A stretch of DNA of 64,000 bases from UBA1081 sp964613045 (lineage in GTDB: Bacteria > Bacillota > Clostridia > Oscillospirales > Acutalibacteraceae): the NCBI GenBank assembly GCA_964613045.1, contig CAZTFS010000002.1, forward strand, positions 1-64,000, read 5' to 3'. The notes below the pieces were generated by a model, which ran no database searches, was not told where the DNA came from, and was given only the letters and a program-made list of their open reading frames with translations. This document shows, piece by piece, positions 33,050 through 43,027 of this stretch; position 1 is the first letter of the stretch; each line of letters opens with the position of its first letter. The position numbers were made by a program, and so were the translations under genes.

Positions 33050-36000
33050 ATGTTATACAAAAAAAACAAAGAAAAAGCATTATCAGCCGAGCTTTTTAAA
33101 AATCCTACAAGTGAGTACAGAGGTACCCCTTTCTGGGCGTGGAACTGTAAGCTCGAAAAGGAGGAGCTTTGCAGACAGATTGAAGTTTTCAAAGAAATGG
33201 GCTTAGGCGGTTTTCACATGCATGTAAGAACCGGCATGGCAACGCCATATCTTTCTGATGAATATATGGATATCGTCAAGTGCTGTGTTGAAAAGGCAAA
33301 AAGTGAAAAAATGCTTGCATGGCTTTATGATGAAGACAGATGGCCTTCAGGTGCAGCAGGAGGCTTGGTTACAAGGAATCCGGAGTATCGTTCAAGATAT
33401 CTTCTTTTTACCAATACTTCATACGAGGAAAACAATGATGTTCATGTTGACACCGATTCCCGTGCTGCAGGCGGAAGAACATGTAACGGTGATCTTCTTG
33501 CTGTTTATGACGTTATTCTTGATTCAGATGGCTATCTGGAATCATATAAGCGTATTGACAAAGATGATGCTGCCGAGGGTGACAAGTGGTATGCATACAC
33601 TGAAGCATGTTCATCTTCAAGCTGGTATAATAATCAGGCTTACGTTGACACTCTCAATAAAAAAGCTATCGAAAAATTCATAGAAATTACTCATGAACGC
33701 TACAAAGAAACCGTCGGTGAGGATTTCGGTGATGCTGTTCCCGCTATATTTACCGATGAACCGCAGTTTTCACGTAAGCAAACCTTTAACAATTCAACAG
33801 ATAAGGATGATGTAACACTGCCCTGGACAACGGATATCCCCGAAACATACAAAGCTATGTACGGTGATGACATTCTTGACCATATCCCCGAATTGTTCTG
33901 GGATTTTGCAGGCGGTAAGGTCAGTGTCCACAGATATCATTATCACGATCATATCTCCGAACGTTTTTCCGAGGCATTTGCCGATACCGTCGGTAACTGG
34001 TGCCGTAAAAACGGTCTTGCACTGACAGGTCACATGATGGAAGAGCCTTCGCTTAAAAGTCAGACTGCGGCACTGGGCGAAGCAATGCGATCTTACAGAG
34101 GTTTTGATATTCCGGGCATTGATATGCTTTGCAACAGCTATGAATTTACAACCGCAAAGCAGGCACAGTCTGCATGTCATCAGTTTGGCTGTGAGGGAGT
34201 GCTGTCTGAGCTTTACGGCGTTACAGGTTGGGATTTCGATTTCAGAGGTCATAAGCTCCATGGTGACTGGCAGGCGGCTTTAGGTGTAACCGTACGAGTA
34301 CCGCATCTTTCATGGGTCTCAATGGCAGGTGAAGCAAAGCGTGATTATCCTGCATCTATCCATTATCAGTCGCCCTGGTATAAGGAGTATTCATATATTG
34401 AAGATCATTTTGCCAGAGTCTACACAGCTCTTACAAGAGGAAAACCTGTTGTTAAAGTCGGTGTTGTTCATCCTGTTGAAAGTTATTGGCTTCACTGGGG
34501 TCCAAATGATAAATCCGATCTTATCCGTGAAACAATGGATGAAAAATTCAGGGATGTTACTGATTGGCTTCTTAAAGGAAGTATTGACTTTAACTATATT
34601 TGTGAATCTCTTCTTCCCGAACAGTGTGAAAAAGGCGGAAATCCGCTTAAAGTCGGTAAAATGGAATACGATGCAATCGTTGTACCCGACTGCGAAACAC
34701 TCCGTTCTTCAACACTCGAGAGACTTGAGGAGTTCAGAAAACAGGGCGGTAAGCTTATATTTATGGGCAATGCTCCCGTTTACGAAAATGCTGTTGAATC
34801 CGACAGAGGCAGAAAGCTCTATGAAGAGTCAATATGCATATCTTTTGACAGAGCAAAATTGCTTACAGCTCTTGAAGACAACAGAACGGTCACCCTTCGT
34901 TATAAAGACGGCAGTCTGACAGATAAATTTATTTATCAGATGCGTGAAGATAATGACTGTAACTGGCTGTTTGTTTCGCATTGTGCAGAACCTTATAATA
35001 AGGACGTTTTTCAGAGCAAACATTTGAGAATCACACTCAAGGGTGAAAAGAAAATCACAGTATATGACACTGTTACGGGTGATATCTATCCTGCAGATGT
35101 TGATTATACAGGCGGTAACACGGTAGTTAAAAAGAAAATGTTTGATTATGACAGCTTGCTTCTAAAAATAGAGGACGGCAAAAATGAAGCAGTTTCTGCA
35201 AAAGCTGAAGCAATTCTGAAAGCAGTTAATGTTCCGTCATTTGTTCCGTTTACAATGGATGAAAAGAACGTACTGCTTCTTGATATTTGTCAGTTCAGTG
35301 TTGATGACGGAGAGTTTATGCCCGAAGAAGAAATTCTCAGAGCAGACAATATCGCAAGACGAATTGCAGGACTTAAAGAGCGAGAGGGATCTGTTGCTCA
35401 GCCCTGGGTAATTCCTCCCGAAGTTCCCAAGCATTCGATTACACTTAAATTTACAGTGAATTCTCTTGTTAATGTCAAAAATCCGTCACTTGCTCTCGAG
35501 GATGCCGAGCTTGCAGAGATAACACTTAACGGAAAACCTGTTGAAAATGCTGTGACAGGTTGGTATGTGGATACTTCCGTCAAAACTGTTGCTCTTCCCG
35601 AGATCATAAAGGGTGAAAATATCATCACCGTAAAATTACCGCTGGGAAATCGTACAAATACAGAATGGTGTTACTTGTTAGGTGATTTTGGTGTCGAGGT
35701 AAACGGCAGAAATTCAAAACTGACCGAAATGCCCGAAAAACTTTGGTTCGGTGATATTGTTAATCAGGGACTTCCTTTCTACGGTGGTAATATTACATAT
35801 CATCCGGGTGAATTTATTGCCGAAAACGGTGAAATCGAGGTTATGATACCTCAGTACAGGGGAGCACTTGTAAAAGTTCTTGTTGATGATAATGATATGG
35901 GCAATATCGTGTATTCTCCGAACACACTTCGCATCACCGGGCTTGAAAACGGTGCACATAAAGTCGATATTAAGCTTTATACACACAGATTCAATTCCTT

Positions 36001-36136
36001 CGGTGCTGTTCATAATTCTGATGCCAGAATGTCATGGCACGGTCCGAACGCATGGCGTACTGAGGACGAGATCTGGACTTATGAATACAGACTCAAAACA
36101 GTAGGTATAATTTCAACACCCCAAATAAAGGCATAA
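33050..36136 (+). CDS. Large glycoside hydrolase, GH106 (alpha-L-rhamnosidase)-like
   Basis: 1028 residues, no signal peptide. The N-terminal half is a TIM barrel-like catalytic domain: YRGTPFWAWNCKLEKEEL, MGLGGFHMHVRTGMATPYLS, WLYDEDRWPSGAAGG and a FTDEPQFS acidic motif. This pattern fits the rhamnosidase-like GH106 superfamily, many members of which are annotated only as glycosyl hydrolase. A central AlkA-like or flavodoxin-like domain (about 480-640, VVPDCETLRSSTLERL) and C-terminal beta-sandwich domains with ITLNGKPVENAVTGWY follow. AGGAGG sits before the ATG. Cytoplasmic action on imported oligosaccharides is inferred. Confidence 0.7.
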   Translation: MLYKKNKEKALSAELFKNPTSEYRGTPFWAWNCKLEKEELCRQIEVFKEMGLGGFHMHVRTGMATPYLSDEYMDIVKCCVEKAKSEKMLAWLYDEDRWPSGAAGGLVTRNPEYRSRYLLFTNTSYEENNDVHVDTDSRAAGGRTCNGDLLAVYDVILDSDGYLESYKRIDKDDAAEGDKWYAYTEACSSSSWYNNQAYVDTLNKKAIEKFIEITHERYKETVGEDFGDAVPAIFTDEPQFSRKQTFNNSTDKDDVTLPWTTDIPETYKAMYGDDILDHIPELFWDFAGGKVSVHRYHYHDHISERFSEAFADTVGNWCRKNGLALTGHMMEEPSLKSQTAALGEAMRSYRGFDIPGIDMLCNSYEFTTAKQAQSACHQFGCEGVLSELYGVTGWDFDFRGHKLHGDWQAALGVTVRVPHLSWVSMAGEAKRDYPASIHYQSPWYKEYSYIEDHFARVYTALTRGKPVVKVGVVHPVESYWLHWGPNDKSDLIRETMDEKFRDVTDWLLKGSIDFNYICESLLPEQCEKGGNPLKVGKMEYDAIVVPDCETLRSSTLERLEEFRKQGGKLIFMGNAPVYENAVESDRGRKLYEESICISFDRAKLLTALEDNRTVTLRYKDGSLTDKFIYQMREDNDCNWLFVSHCAEPYNKDVFQSKHLRITLKGEKKITVYDTVTGDIYPADVDYTGGNTVVKKKMFDYDSLLLKIEDGKNEAVSAKAEAILKAVNVPSFVPFTMDEKNVLLLDICQFSVDDGEFMPEEEILRADNIARRIAGLKEREGSVAQPWVIPPEVPKHSITLKFTVNSLVNVKNPSLALEDAELAEITLNGKPVENAVTGWYVDTSVKTVALPEIIKGENIITVKLPLGNRTNTEWCYLLGDFGVEVNGRNSKLTEMPEKLWFGDIVNQGLPFYGGNITYHPGEFIAENGEIEVMIPQYRGALVKVLVDDNDMGNIVYSPNTLRITGLENGAHKVDIKLYTHRFNSFGAVHNSDARMSWHGPNAWRTEDEIWTYEYRLKTVGIISTPQIKA

Positions 36137-36166
36137 AACAAAACCGCTTCACGAAAGTGAGGCGGT
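36134..36166 (-). terminator. Terminator after the EamA transporter gene
   Basis: ACCGCTTCAC (36143-36152) and GTGAGGCGGT (36157-36166) with a GAAA loop; the minus strand gives TTTTGTTTT next, so it mainly ends the minus-strand gene at 36189, and may act on the plus strand as well. Confidence 0.7.
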
Positions 36167-36188
36167 CGTGCTTTATTATCCCGACAAA

Positions 36189-37145
36189 TTATTGTTTTTC
36201 CTTTTTTCTCGATTTTATAAAGTCAGGGGATTGTGCAAGAATTATTGCGGCAAACATCACAAAACAGCCCAGAAGCTCTCTTGAATTGAGCGTGTTGCCT
36301 CTTATCATCCAGTCTGAAAGTGCCGCAAAGACGGATTCAAGACTCATCAAAAGTGAAGCGAGCACAGGTTGACAGCGTTTTTGTCCGAGGATCTGAAGTG
36401 TAAATGCAACGCCGCCTGACATAACACCTGAGTACAGCAGGTGAACTGCATTGTCCGTAATTGCAGATAATTCGGGCTTTTCAAATATGAACATACCGAT
36501 TGCGGAGATAGTAGCAGCCACAAAAAACTGAATGCATGATAACTTGACACCGTCAATTTCTTTTCCCAGTGTGTCTACGGCAAAAATTTGTATGCCGAAG
36601 AATACAGCACATGCAATAAGAAGAATATCTGCAACTGATATTCCGAGACCTGCACCCGGCTGAACGGAAATAAGATAAAGTCCGCCAACTGCTACAGCCA
36701 CGCTTAACCATGAAAGAGCATGAAGCTTCTTTTTTGTGAAGATTCCGAATATCGGAACAATCACAATGTACATCGCTGTTAAAAATGCAGCTTTTCCTGT
36801 TGATGTATCTTTACCCAACAATTCTATACCGAACTGCTGAAGATTTCCTGCAAATGCAAGAGCAATACCGCAGATTATTCCGCATTTAACAAGTGTTTTA
36901 TTCTCGGAAAGCCAGTCATTTATTCCTGTATATCTTGTTTTGTTTAGCTTTGCAGTTTTTGTGTTATTTTTGATAAGAACGATAAGACCTATAAATAAAT
37001 ATGCAAGGGTACATCTGATCGTCTGAAATGTAAATGAGCCGACTTCTCCGCCCTCACTTTGAGATATGAATGAAATACCCCATATAACAGCCGCAAGGAC
37101 AAGCAGAAAAGGACTTAAGGCTTTGAGTTTTTTTTCTTTATCCAT
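36189..37145 (-). CDS. EamA-family (DMT superfamily) transporter
   Basis: 318 residues with ten predicted membrane spans in two EamA repeats, the first beginning AAVIWGISFISQSEGG and the second around VADILLIACAVFFGIQI. The family exports metabolites such as amino acids, or imports nucleotide sugars; substrate unknown. It follows alr by 11 bases on the same strand, so an amino-acid-related role is possible. Confidence 0.85.
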   Translation of the reverse strand: MDKEKKLKALSPFLLVLAAVIWGISFISQSEGGEVGSFTFQTIRCTLAYLFIGLIVLIKNNTKTAKLNKTRYTGINDWLSENKTLVKCGIICGIALAFAGNLQQFGIELLGKDTSTGKAAFLTAMYIVIVPIFGIFTKKKLHALSWLSVAVAVGGLYLISVQPGAGLGISVADILLIACAVFFGIQIFAVDTLGKEIDGVKLSCIQFFVAATISAIGMFIFEKPELSAITDNAVHLLYSGVMSGGVAFTLQILGQKRCQPVLASLLMSLESVFAALSDWMIRGNTLNSRELLGCFVMFAAIILAQSPDFIKSRKKEKQ

Positions 37146-37156
37146 GTAATTCTCCG

Positions 37157-38305
37157 TTATTTTAAATAGTTAATGATTCTGACGGTCCTGCCGTCTTTTT
37201 TATAAACTCTCGGAATACGTCTTGAAACACCGCATACAACCTCGTAATTAAAGCTCATTGACATATTGCCTATATCTTCCGCCGATATGCTGTCTTTTCC
37301 GAAAAGAATAACTTCGTCATCAATTTGAGTATCGGGAATGTCGGTAACATCAATCATAAATTGATCCATGCAGACCCTGCCCGTAATTGGTGCGAATTTA
37401 CCTTTTACGATTACCTTTCCGACATTGGAAAGTGCCCTCGGATATCCGTCGGCATAGCCTGCTGAAACAGTTGCGATGCGACGTGATTCAGTTGTTTTAT
37501 AAGTGTGTCCGTAGCTGATTCCTTCGCCTGCTGGGACTTCTTTGATGTGTGTTATGTGACTTTTTAATGTCATTGCAGGGATAAGATCAATCTTAGACTT
37601 GTCAACTTCTTCCGAGGGATAAAGACCGTACAGGGAGATTCCCATGCGGATCATATCAAAATGTTCGCTTAATTCAGAAATTGCGGCACTGTTGCATATG
37701 TGCTTGACAGGGAAGTCAATTCCGTTGACCTCGCACAGTTTAATAAAACTCTTAAATCGTTTTGACTGCATTTCAGAAGTTGTTTTGTCTGTCATGTCAG
37801 CACAGGCATAATGCGAAAATATACCCTGTATTTCAATTTCGGGCATTTCGCTGATGGTTTTTATTGCATTGACGCTTTCATCGTTAAGTGAAAATCCGAT
37901 CCTTGTCATTCCGGTGTCGATTGCAATATGTATTTTGGCTCTTTTGCCTGTTATTTGAGCTGCTCTTTGAATATTTATTGCTGAATCAAGAGTAAAAACA
38001 GTCATTGAAATATCGTTTTCGATAAGAAGCACGTTATCGTCATCGTGTGTATAAGCGAGGATTAAAACAGGCGTTCTGATACCTGCGTTTCTCAGTTCAA
38101 TTGCTTCATCAACAGTTGCAACAGCAAAATAATCAGCCTTGTCTTTAAGCAATTCTGCGAGGACGACTGAACCGTGTCCGTAACCGTCAGCTTTGATTAC
38201 AGCACAGATCTTTGTGTTGTCAGAAACACATTTTTTCAGTTCATTAAAATTGTTTAGGATTGCATCAAGGTCAATTTCCGCAAATGTTCTTATATATTTA
38301 TCCAT
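37157..38305 (-). CDS. alr: Alanine racemase
   Basis: PLP enzyme converting L- to D-alanine for peptidoglycan. 382 residues with the TIM-barrel PLP motif AVIKADGYGHGS (catalytic Lys), DTGMTRIGF, CNSAAI, the HIDL-like RMGISLYGLYP, and the second catalytic Tyr in ISYGHTYKT, then the beta-domain GRVCMDQFMIDVT. ATG at 38305 (MDKYIRTF) is the family-typical start; a GTG three codons earlier extends the frame but GAGG sits between, so the assignment is uncertain by three codons. Forms a pair with the EamA gene. Confidence 0.93.
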   Translation of the reverse strand: MDKYIRTFAEIDLDAILNNFNELKKCVSDNTKICAVIKADGYGHGSVVLAELLKDKADYFAVATVDEAIELRNAGIRTPVLILAYTHDDDNVLLIENDISMTVFTLDSAINIQRAAQITGKRAKIHIAIDTGMTRIGFSLNDESVNAIKTISEMPEIEIQGIFSHYACADMTDKTTSEMQSKRFKSFIKLCEVNGIDFPVKHICNSAAISELSEHFDMIRMGISLYGLYPSEEVDKSKIDLIPAMTLKSHITHIKEVPAGEGISYGHTYKTTESRRIATVSAGYADGYPRALSNVGKVIVKGKFAPITGRVCMDQFMIDVTDIPDTQIDDEVILFGKDSISAEDIGNMSMSFNYEVVCGVSRRIPRVYKKDGRTVRIINYLK

Positions 38306-38417
38306 AGACCTCACTTCTTAAATATGCACATTATTAACGGCACGGAATTATGCATTCAGTGCCGTTACTACTGTGATTATATCTCTATTTGTCTTTTAAG
38401 TCAAGATTTTTTTGTTT

Positions 38418-39350
38418 TTAATCAGTGTGTATATAGAAATCGGCGTCAACAGTCCTCATTCCGACAAAATCACATAAAGACATTGCTGTTTCCATATCGT
38501 TGTTTGTAAAACAGACGATATTACATTTAGGAATAGCTTGTTTTGCGATTGCGGCAGACATTATACTGTGTGCATCAATGAGAATTGCAGCATCATTTTT
38601 GTTATTGTTGACATAATTTACCGATTCTCTGTATTCTTCAATGAACCGATTAACAGCCTTTTTATTACTGTAGTAAAAATCACTGTTTACAGCAACACAA
38701 CCCATGGTAAGAATTGAACCGCCTGCTTTTTTCCATTCGTCCGTAATATCAAGCCCCAGTGAAAACGAACTGTCCGATTGAGTAAGAAGCGAAGCAAAGG
38801 GTTCGGGCAGCAGTAATGTATCATAGTCATATTCAATTGCTTTTTTTACGGTTTCGGAATGCTCTGATGTGAAAGAAATATGGGCATTTACATTGTTTTT
38901 ATTCAATACATAATTAAGAGCATATTCGGCAACAGTACCTTTGCCTGCTGATAAAATTGTTTTTCCTTCAAGATCCTTTACGGAAGATATTTTACTGTTT
39001 TTTGTTACGATATGAAGCATTCCCAAAGTGTTTACCGCTATAACTTTAATTTTTCTGCCTGAGCTTTCGTAAAGTGCTGCAGCAAGGTTTGCAGGAATAC
39101 ATGCAATGTCGTATTCGCCGTCAGCAAGCTTTTTACCGACTTCAGTCGGATCAGTGTCAAGAGAAATGTTGTACACATTTGCTGTTTTTCCAAGATCTGA
39201 TCTTGTCCATAGATATGCACCGCCCATTCCCGTAGGTCCTTTGAGAAATGACAGATTTATTGTTTTTCCTTTCCTTGAACCGAATTTCAATATCGGTATC
39301 AGCAACAATGCACCTGCAGTCAGAACGGATAACAGAATTTTAGTTTTCAT
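38418..39350 (-). CDS. Orphan substrate-binding protein (NMT1/SsuA type)
   Basis: 310 residues with an N-terminal hydrophobic segment (5-20) but no lipobox Cys, so possibly anchored. It has the bilobal periplasmic-binding fold of the NMT1/ThiY/SsuA class: KGPTGMGGAYLW, EYDIACIPANLAAALY, SVKDLEGKTILSAGKGTVAEY, and LLPEPFASLL. Such proteins bind sulfonates, thiamine precursors or nitrate for ABC uptake. No permease or ATPase gene is adjacent. Confidence 0.82.
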   Translation of the reverse strand: MKTKILLSVLTAGALLLIPILKFGSRKGKTINLSFLKGPTGMGGAYLWTRSDLGKTANVYNISLDTDPTEVGKKLADGEYDIACIPANLAAALYESSGRKIKVIAVNTLGMLHIVTKNSKISSVKDLEGKTILSAGKGTVAEYALNYVLNKNNVNAHISFTSEHSETVKKAIEYDYDTLLLPEPFASLLTQSDSSFSLGLDITDEWKKAGGSILTMGCVAVNSDFYYSNKKAVNRFIEEYRESVNYVNNNKNDAAILIDAHSIMSAAIAKQAIPKCNIVCFTNNDMETAMSLCDFVGMRTVDADFYIHTD

Positions 39351-39407
39351 TTCAATTCACTCCTTACCATAATTTTATGTTAAAAAAGTAAATTGATTCA
39401 AAAATAT

Positions 39408-39437
39408 AAGCAGGAAATTCAAAAGAACTTCCTGCTT
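39408..39437 (-). terminator. Terminator after the double phosphoesterase gene
   Basis: AAGCAGGAAATTC (39408-39420) pairs with GAACTTCCTGCTT (39425-39437); the minus strand then runs ATATTTTT. Confidence 0.8.
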
Positions 39438-39444
39438 GAGTTTT

Positions 39445-42400
39445 TTATGTGAATAAATTACCTACGGCTTTAAAGAATTTTATGATCTTCTTGATATATT
39501 CAACAAGCTTGTTGAACATATCCAAAAGGGAAGATGATGTTGAATTCTTCTCCTGTGCGGAAACATCTTCACAGTCGCCTGCATATTCTCCCTGTGTTGT
39601 ATCCTTCTGAATTGCAAACGAATCAACATTTGTTACCTTTTCACCGTCAACAGCATAAGCATCAAAATAAAGAACTCCGCCGTCAACCGTAACTGCTGAG
39701 AACATTGAAGAATCAACTTCAATAATAGCCTCTGCTCTGGGGAATAATTCATCTGTAAGTGCTTCATCTTTCTGAAGATATGTTTTTACGCCTGACGTTC
39801 CGCTGATAACATACGATGTTCCTGCGGGCAGTACGTCTGTTGCATAATTCTTTCCGTTATATTTAAGATATACACGCTCGGTATCTGTAACCTGATTGTC
39901 ATTAAGGGCATAAGTTCTCATATATACATGGTCGTGTCCCTGGAAAACAAGGTCTATACCAAGCTCGGGCATAAGAGATGAAAGCTGAGTTCTCATAGCA
40001 CATACATCATCATCGTCATAATGTGAACCGTTGGAATAAATTGCCTTGTGTATTGCAACTATCTTCCATTGTGCATCACTTGACGCAGCATCAGCTTTTA
40101 GCCATTCTATCTGTTCATCTGAAAGTGCATCATTTTCATTCAGATCGTTAGTATTAAGCACCATGAAATGAACATTGTTATAATCAAATGAGTAGTAAGC
40201 ACCTGTTGTTGTATCCTGTTCGGGCAGGTTCGAAAGTACAAACTTATTTACAATTGCGTTTTCGCCGAATGCCTCATGATTTCCTGAAGCGGGCATGTAA
40301 TAAGTGTTCATTATTTCGTCTGATGCTGTGTCAAATAACCATTGCCACTGCCGGATGTTATCAGGATTGTCAACGTTGTCACCTGTGTGAAGTATAAGGT
40401 CAACATCATACATATCGAACGCCTTATCAAGCACATTTGCCCAACCACGCTCAAACTGAGCCTGTGTCTGTGACTGAGAATCTGTAACGTTTATAAATGT
40501 TACCTTGTCAGAACCGTCCTGTGTTGTGATAGAACCCGTGTCACTCCACCAGCCACGCTCTTCATTACCCAGTCTGTAGTAATAGGTCGTACCTTCTTCA
40601 AGACCGCTGATAGTTGCGGTGTAATGATTCAGTTCAAAGTCATAATAGAAGAATCCTGTGATTCCTATATCAATACCGGGATAACTCACTGTTGCAACTT
40701 CTTCATTTACGGTAACGCTGAAATCAAGTTTATCAAGCTCTGTTGCCTTGCCTGTAAAACCGTTGAATTCGTCTGCCTTATAGATCTCAATATCGGATCC
40801 GTCAACAGTTTCTTTTGTAAACCAACTGATGTTTGCACTTGTGGCATCACTGCCGAGAGTTACGTTTATCATAGTGGGCAGTCTGTAATTTTCTGTTGAA
40901 ACTTCGGGTTCTGTTGCTTCACTTGAATATGTAACATTATTATCGCCGAGATGCTGAGGATTTACGTCAGTTACAAAATCCTGAATGCAATAGGAGAAAG
41001 TGTTACCAAGTGATTCGATCTGACTTTCGGTGATGTATTCTTCCATAAGTGAATCAATAATGTCGTTAATGCTGTCGTAGGGAAGTATACCGAAGCTGAA
41101 TACAACATTTACAAGGTTCATATAGCTTGTATCGCCGTCAAGAAGACCGTTAACAAACTGATTAACACTGCAACCGAGAGAAGTGTTAATCTTGTTGCTT
41201 GAGCCGAAAAGCGAACCTATGTTGACATGCAGCTTTGAAAGAATGGCTTCATCGAGAAGATCATTAAGAATGATATCAAGAAGTGTGTCAATAATAAGAT
41301 TTACATTTTCGCCGCTTTCAAACTTTTTGATAACGTCAAGCACAAATGCGTCGTCAGAGCTGTCTTCATTTCCTGTATACCAATAGTACATGGCTGAAAG
41401 GACAAAATCGCCTAATGTACCACCCGTTGAAGTATCACCGAAATGGTAAGTGTCAATAAATTTTGTACAGGGAACATCTGATACTTTAAGATTGACTACA
41501 CGGTTGAGAACGTCTTCGATCAGTGCAAGGAGATTGTCGGGATCATCAATATAGAGCTGCTCTATCTGAGTAAACAGATCCTCAATAAACCACATTATAT
41601 TGTCTGTTGAGAAAATATTTATACCTATTATGCTGATACCATCGCCGATATAGGGCTCAAGCAGACCGCCGAGAAGCTCTGCAAGATCGATATTCATTGT
41701 TTTGAGAAATTCATTGATACCGCCTGCATCACTGATCTTGTCGATATAGGGGAGAAGATAATTCTTTACAATACCCATAAAGAATGCTTCCATATCAGCA
41801 TATCCGTCATCAGAGTATCTGCCGCCGAAGTTGATAGCAAAAGATGCCGTGCTGAAGGGCTTTTCGTATGTAACACCGTTAACGGTAACTTCGTGAGCAT
41901 AGTCAACATCAAACATGTCGTATGTCATTTCGCTTTCGCCGTTACCGTATGTTGTTATTGTACAATCTCTTATGCGGTTGGGGAAACCTGTAAGCGTGCC
42001 GACTTCACAGTCATAGATGACATTTCCGTCATCAGACGTAACACTTGCAATGTCATTAGTGTGCTGATGACCTGTGAAAACATAGTTGATACCTGCATCG
42101 GCAAAGGATTCTGCTACCCACTGATAGTCGTCGATACAGAATGCATATGTAACAGAAGGCTCTAATTCCATATGAGGTGCAATGCTGTGATGAATCATTG
42201 CAACAGGTGTTTTTCCCTGTGCAATTGCATCAGAAGCCATATTCTGAACCCACGCCATTGTTTCTTCTGTAATCATGCCGTTTGTCTGTTGCTTTCCCGG
42301 AACATCGGGATCGTAAAGGCAGGAATCAATAGCTATAAGTCTGTAATCGTCATCAAGATCAGCAGCATAGGACAGACCGCCGTTATATGAGCCGTCAGCT

Positions 42401-42957
42401 GCTTTATATTCACTGATTGCATGGTCGTAACCGAGGTTTGCATAGACCTCTCTGAATTCAGCCTGAGTTATGCATCTTGCTTCCTCCATAACGCCGTTTT
42501 CAAAGGTGCATGCATCATTAACATTGATATCATGGTTGCCGTTGATAACAAATACTTCGATACCTGTTTCTTTTTCAAAGTTTTCAAGAATCTCAGCAAG
42601 TTCAATGTGTGCCTGATATTCGCTGTCTTTTGTCAGATCACCCGGAATAAGAAGATACTTATATCCTTCTTCCTGTGCTTTGAGGGCTATTGAATCAAGT
42701 GCCGCATAAACAAGAGCTTCGGATTCCTCATACTCCTTTGAGTCTGTAGAACAGAACTCCTGCCATGCCTCGCACAGATCACCTGTGTACGACTGAGGGT
42801 AATAATGAATGTCCGAAACTGCCGCAAAGGACATCGATGCTTTTACTTCTTCGGGATCAGCCGTTCCTTCAGCCACAGAGGTAAAGGCGAGTGAGAAAAC
42901 TGAAAAAAGCATCATCGCAGAAAGAAAAACAGCAATAATTTTTTTTGAAAGCTTCAT
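39445..42957 (-). CDS. Secreted double metallophosphoesterase with amphipathic tail
   Basis: 1170 residues with a signal peptide (1-30). The first calcineurin-like domain (about 43-330) has SDIHY, IPGDLTKD, INGNHD, MIHHS and TGHQHTND. A middle region (about 360-680) contains helical stretches of unknown kind. A second unit starts with a purple-acid-phosphatase-like fibronectin domain (about 700-810) and a metallophosphatase domain with HTGDNVDN, ASGNHEAF, IHKAIYS and FQGHDHVYMRTY. The end carries an amphipathic helix (KLVEYIKKIIKFFKAVGN) like that of the PHP gene at 9301. A promoter TTTACT-N17-TATAAT lies at 42988-43016. Extracellular phosphate release from nucleotides or lipids is inferred. 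Confidence 0.85.
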   Translation of the reverse strand: MKLSKKIIAVFLSAMMLFSVFSLAFTSVAEGTADPEEVKASMSFAAVSDIHYYPQSYTGDLCEAWQEFCSTDSKEYEESEALVYAALDSIALKAQEEGYKYLLIPGDLTKDSEYQAHIELAEILENFEKETGIEVFVINGNHDINVNDACTFENGVMEEARCITQAEFREVYANLGYDHAISEYKAADGSYNGGLSYAADLDDDYRLIAIDSCLYDPDVPGKQQTNGMITEETMAWVQNMASDAIAQGKTPVAMIHHSIAPHMELEPSVTYAFCIDDYQWVAESFADAGINYVFTGHQHTNDIASVTSDDGNVIYDCEVGTLTGFPNRIRDCTITTYGNGESEMTYDMFDVDYAHEVTVNGVTYEKPFSTASFAINFGGRYSDDGYADMEAFFMGIVKNYLLPYIDKISDAGGINEFLKTMNIDLAELLGGLLEPYIGDGISIIGINIFSTDNIMWFIEDLFTQIEQLYIDDPDNLLALIEDVLNRVVNLKVSDVPCTKFIDTYHFGDTSTGGTLGDFVLSAMYYWYTGNEDSSDDAFVLDVIKKFESGENVNLIIDTLLDIILNDLLDEAILSKLHVNIGSLFGSSNKINTSLGCSVNQFVNGLLDGDTSYMNLVNVVFSFGILPYDSINDIIDSLMEEYITESQIESLGNTFSYCIQDFVTDVNPQHLGDNNVTYSSEATEPEVSTENYRLPTMINVTLGSDATSANISWFTKETVDGSDIEIYKADEFNGFTGKATELDKLDFSVTVNEEVATVSYPGIDIGITGFFYYDFELNHYTATISGLEEGTTYYYRLGNEERGWWSDTGSITTQDGSDKVTFINVTDSQSQTQAQFERGWANVLDKAFDMYDVDLILHTGDNVDNPDNIRQWQWLFDTASDEIMNTYYMPASGNHEAFGENAIVNKFVLSNLPEQDTTTGAYYSFDYNNVHFMVLNTNDLNENDALSDEQIEWLKADAASSDAQWKIVAIHKAIYSNGSHYDDDDVCAMRTQLSSLMPELGIDLVFQGHDHVYMRTYALNDNQVTDTERVYLKYNGKNYATDVLPAGTSYVISGTSGVKTYLQKDEALTDELFPRAEAIIEVDSSMFSAVTVDGGVLYFDAYAVDGEKVTNVDSFAIQKDTTQGEYAGDCEDVSAQEKNSTSSSLLDMFNKLVEYIKKIIKFFKAVGNLFT

Positions 42958-42987
42958 AGTAATGTTCCTTTCTTAATTTATACGCTA

Positions 42988-43016
42988 ATTATACTCATTA
43001 TTATTACAGAAGTAAA
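42988..43016 (-). promoter_or_regulatory. Promoter of the double phosphoesterase gene
   Basis: TTTACT (43016-43011) and TATAAT (42993-42988) on the minus strand with a 17-base spacer; GAAAGGAAC precedes the ATG. Confidence 0.55.
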
Positions 43017-43027
43017 TATAAACTATT

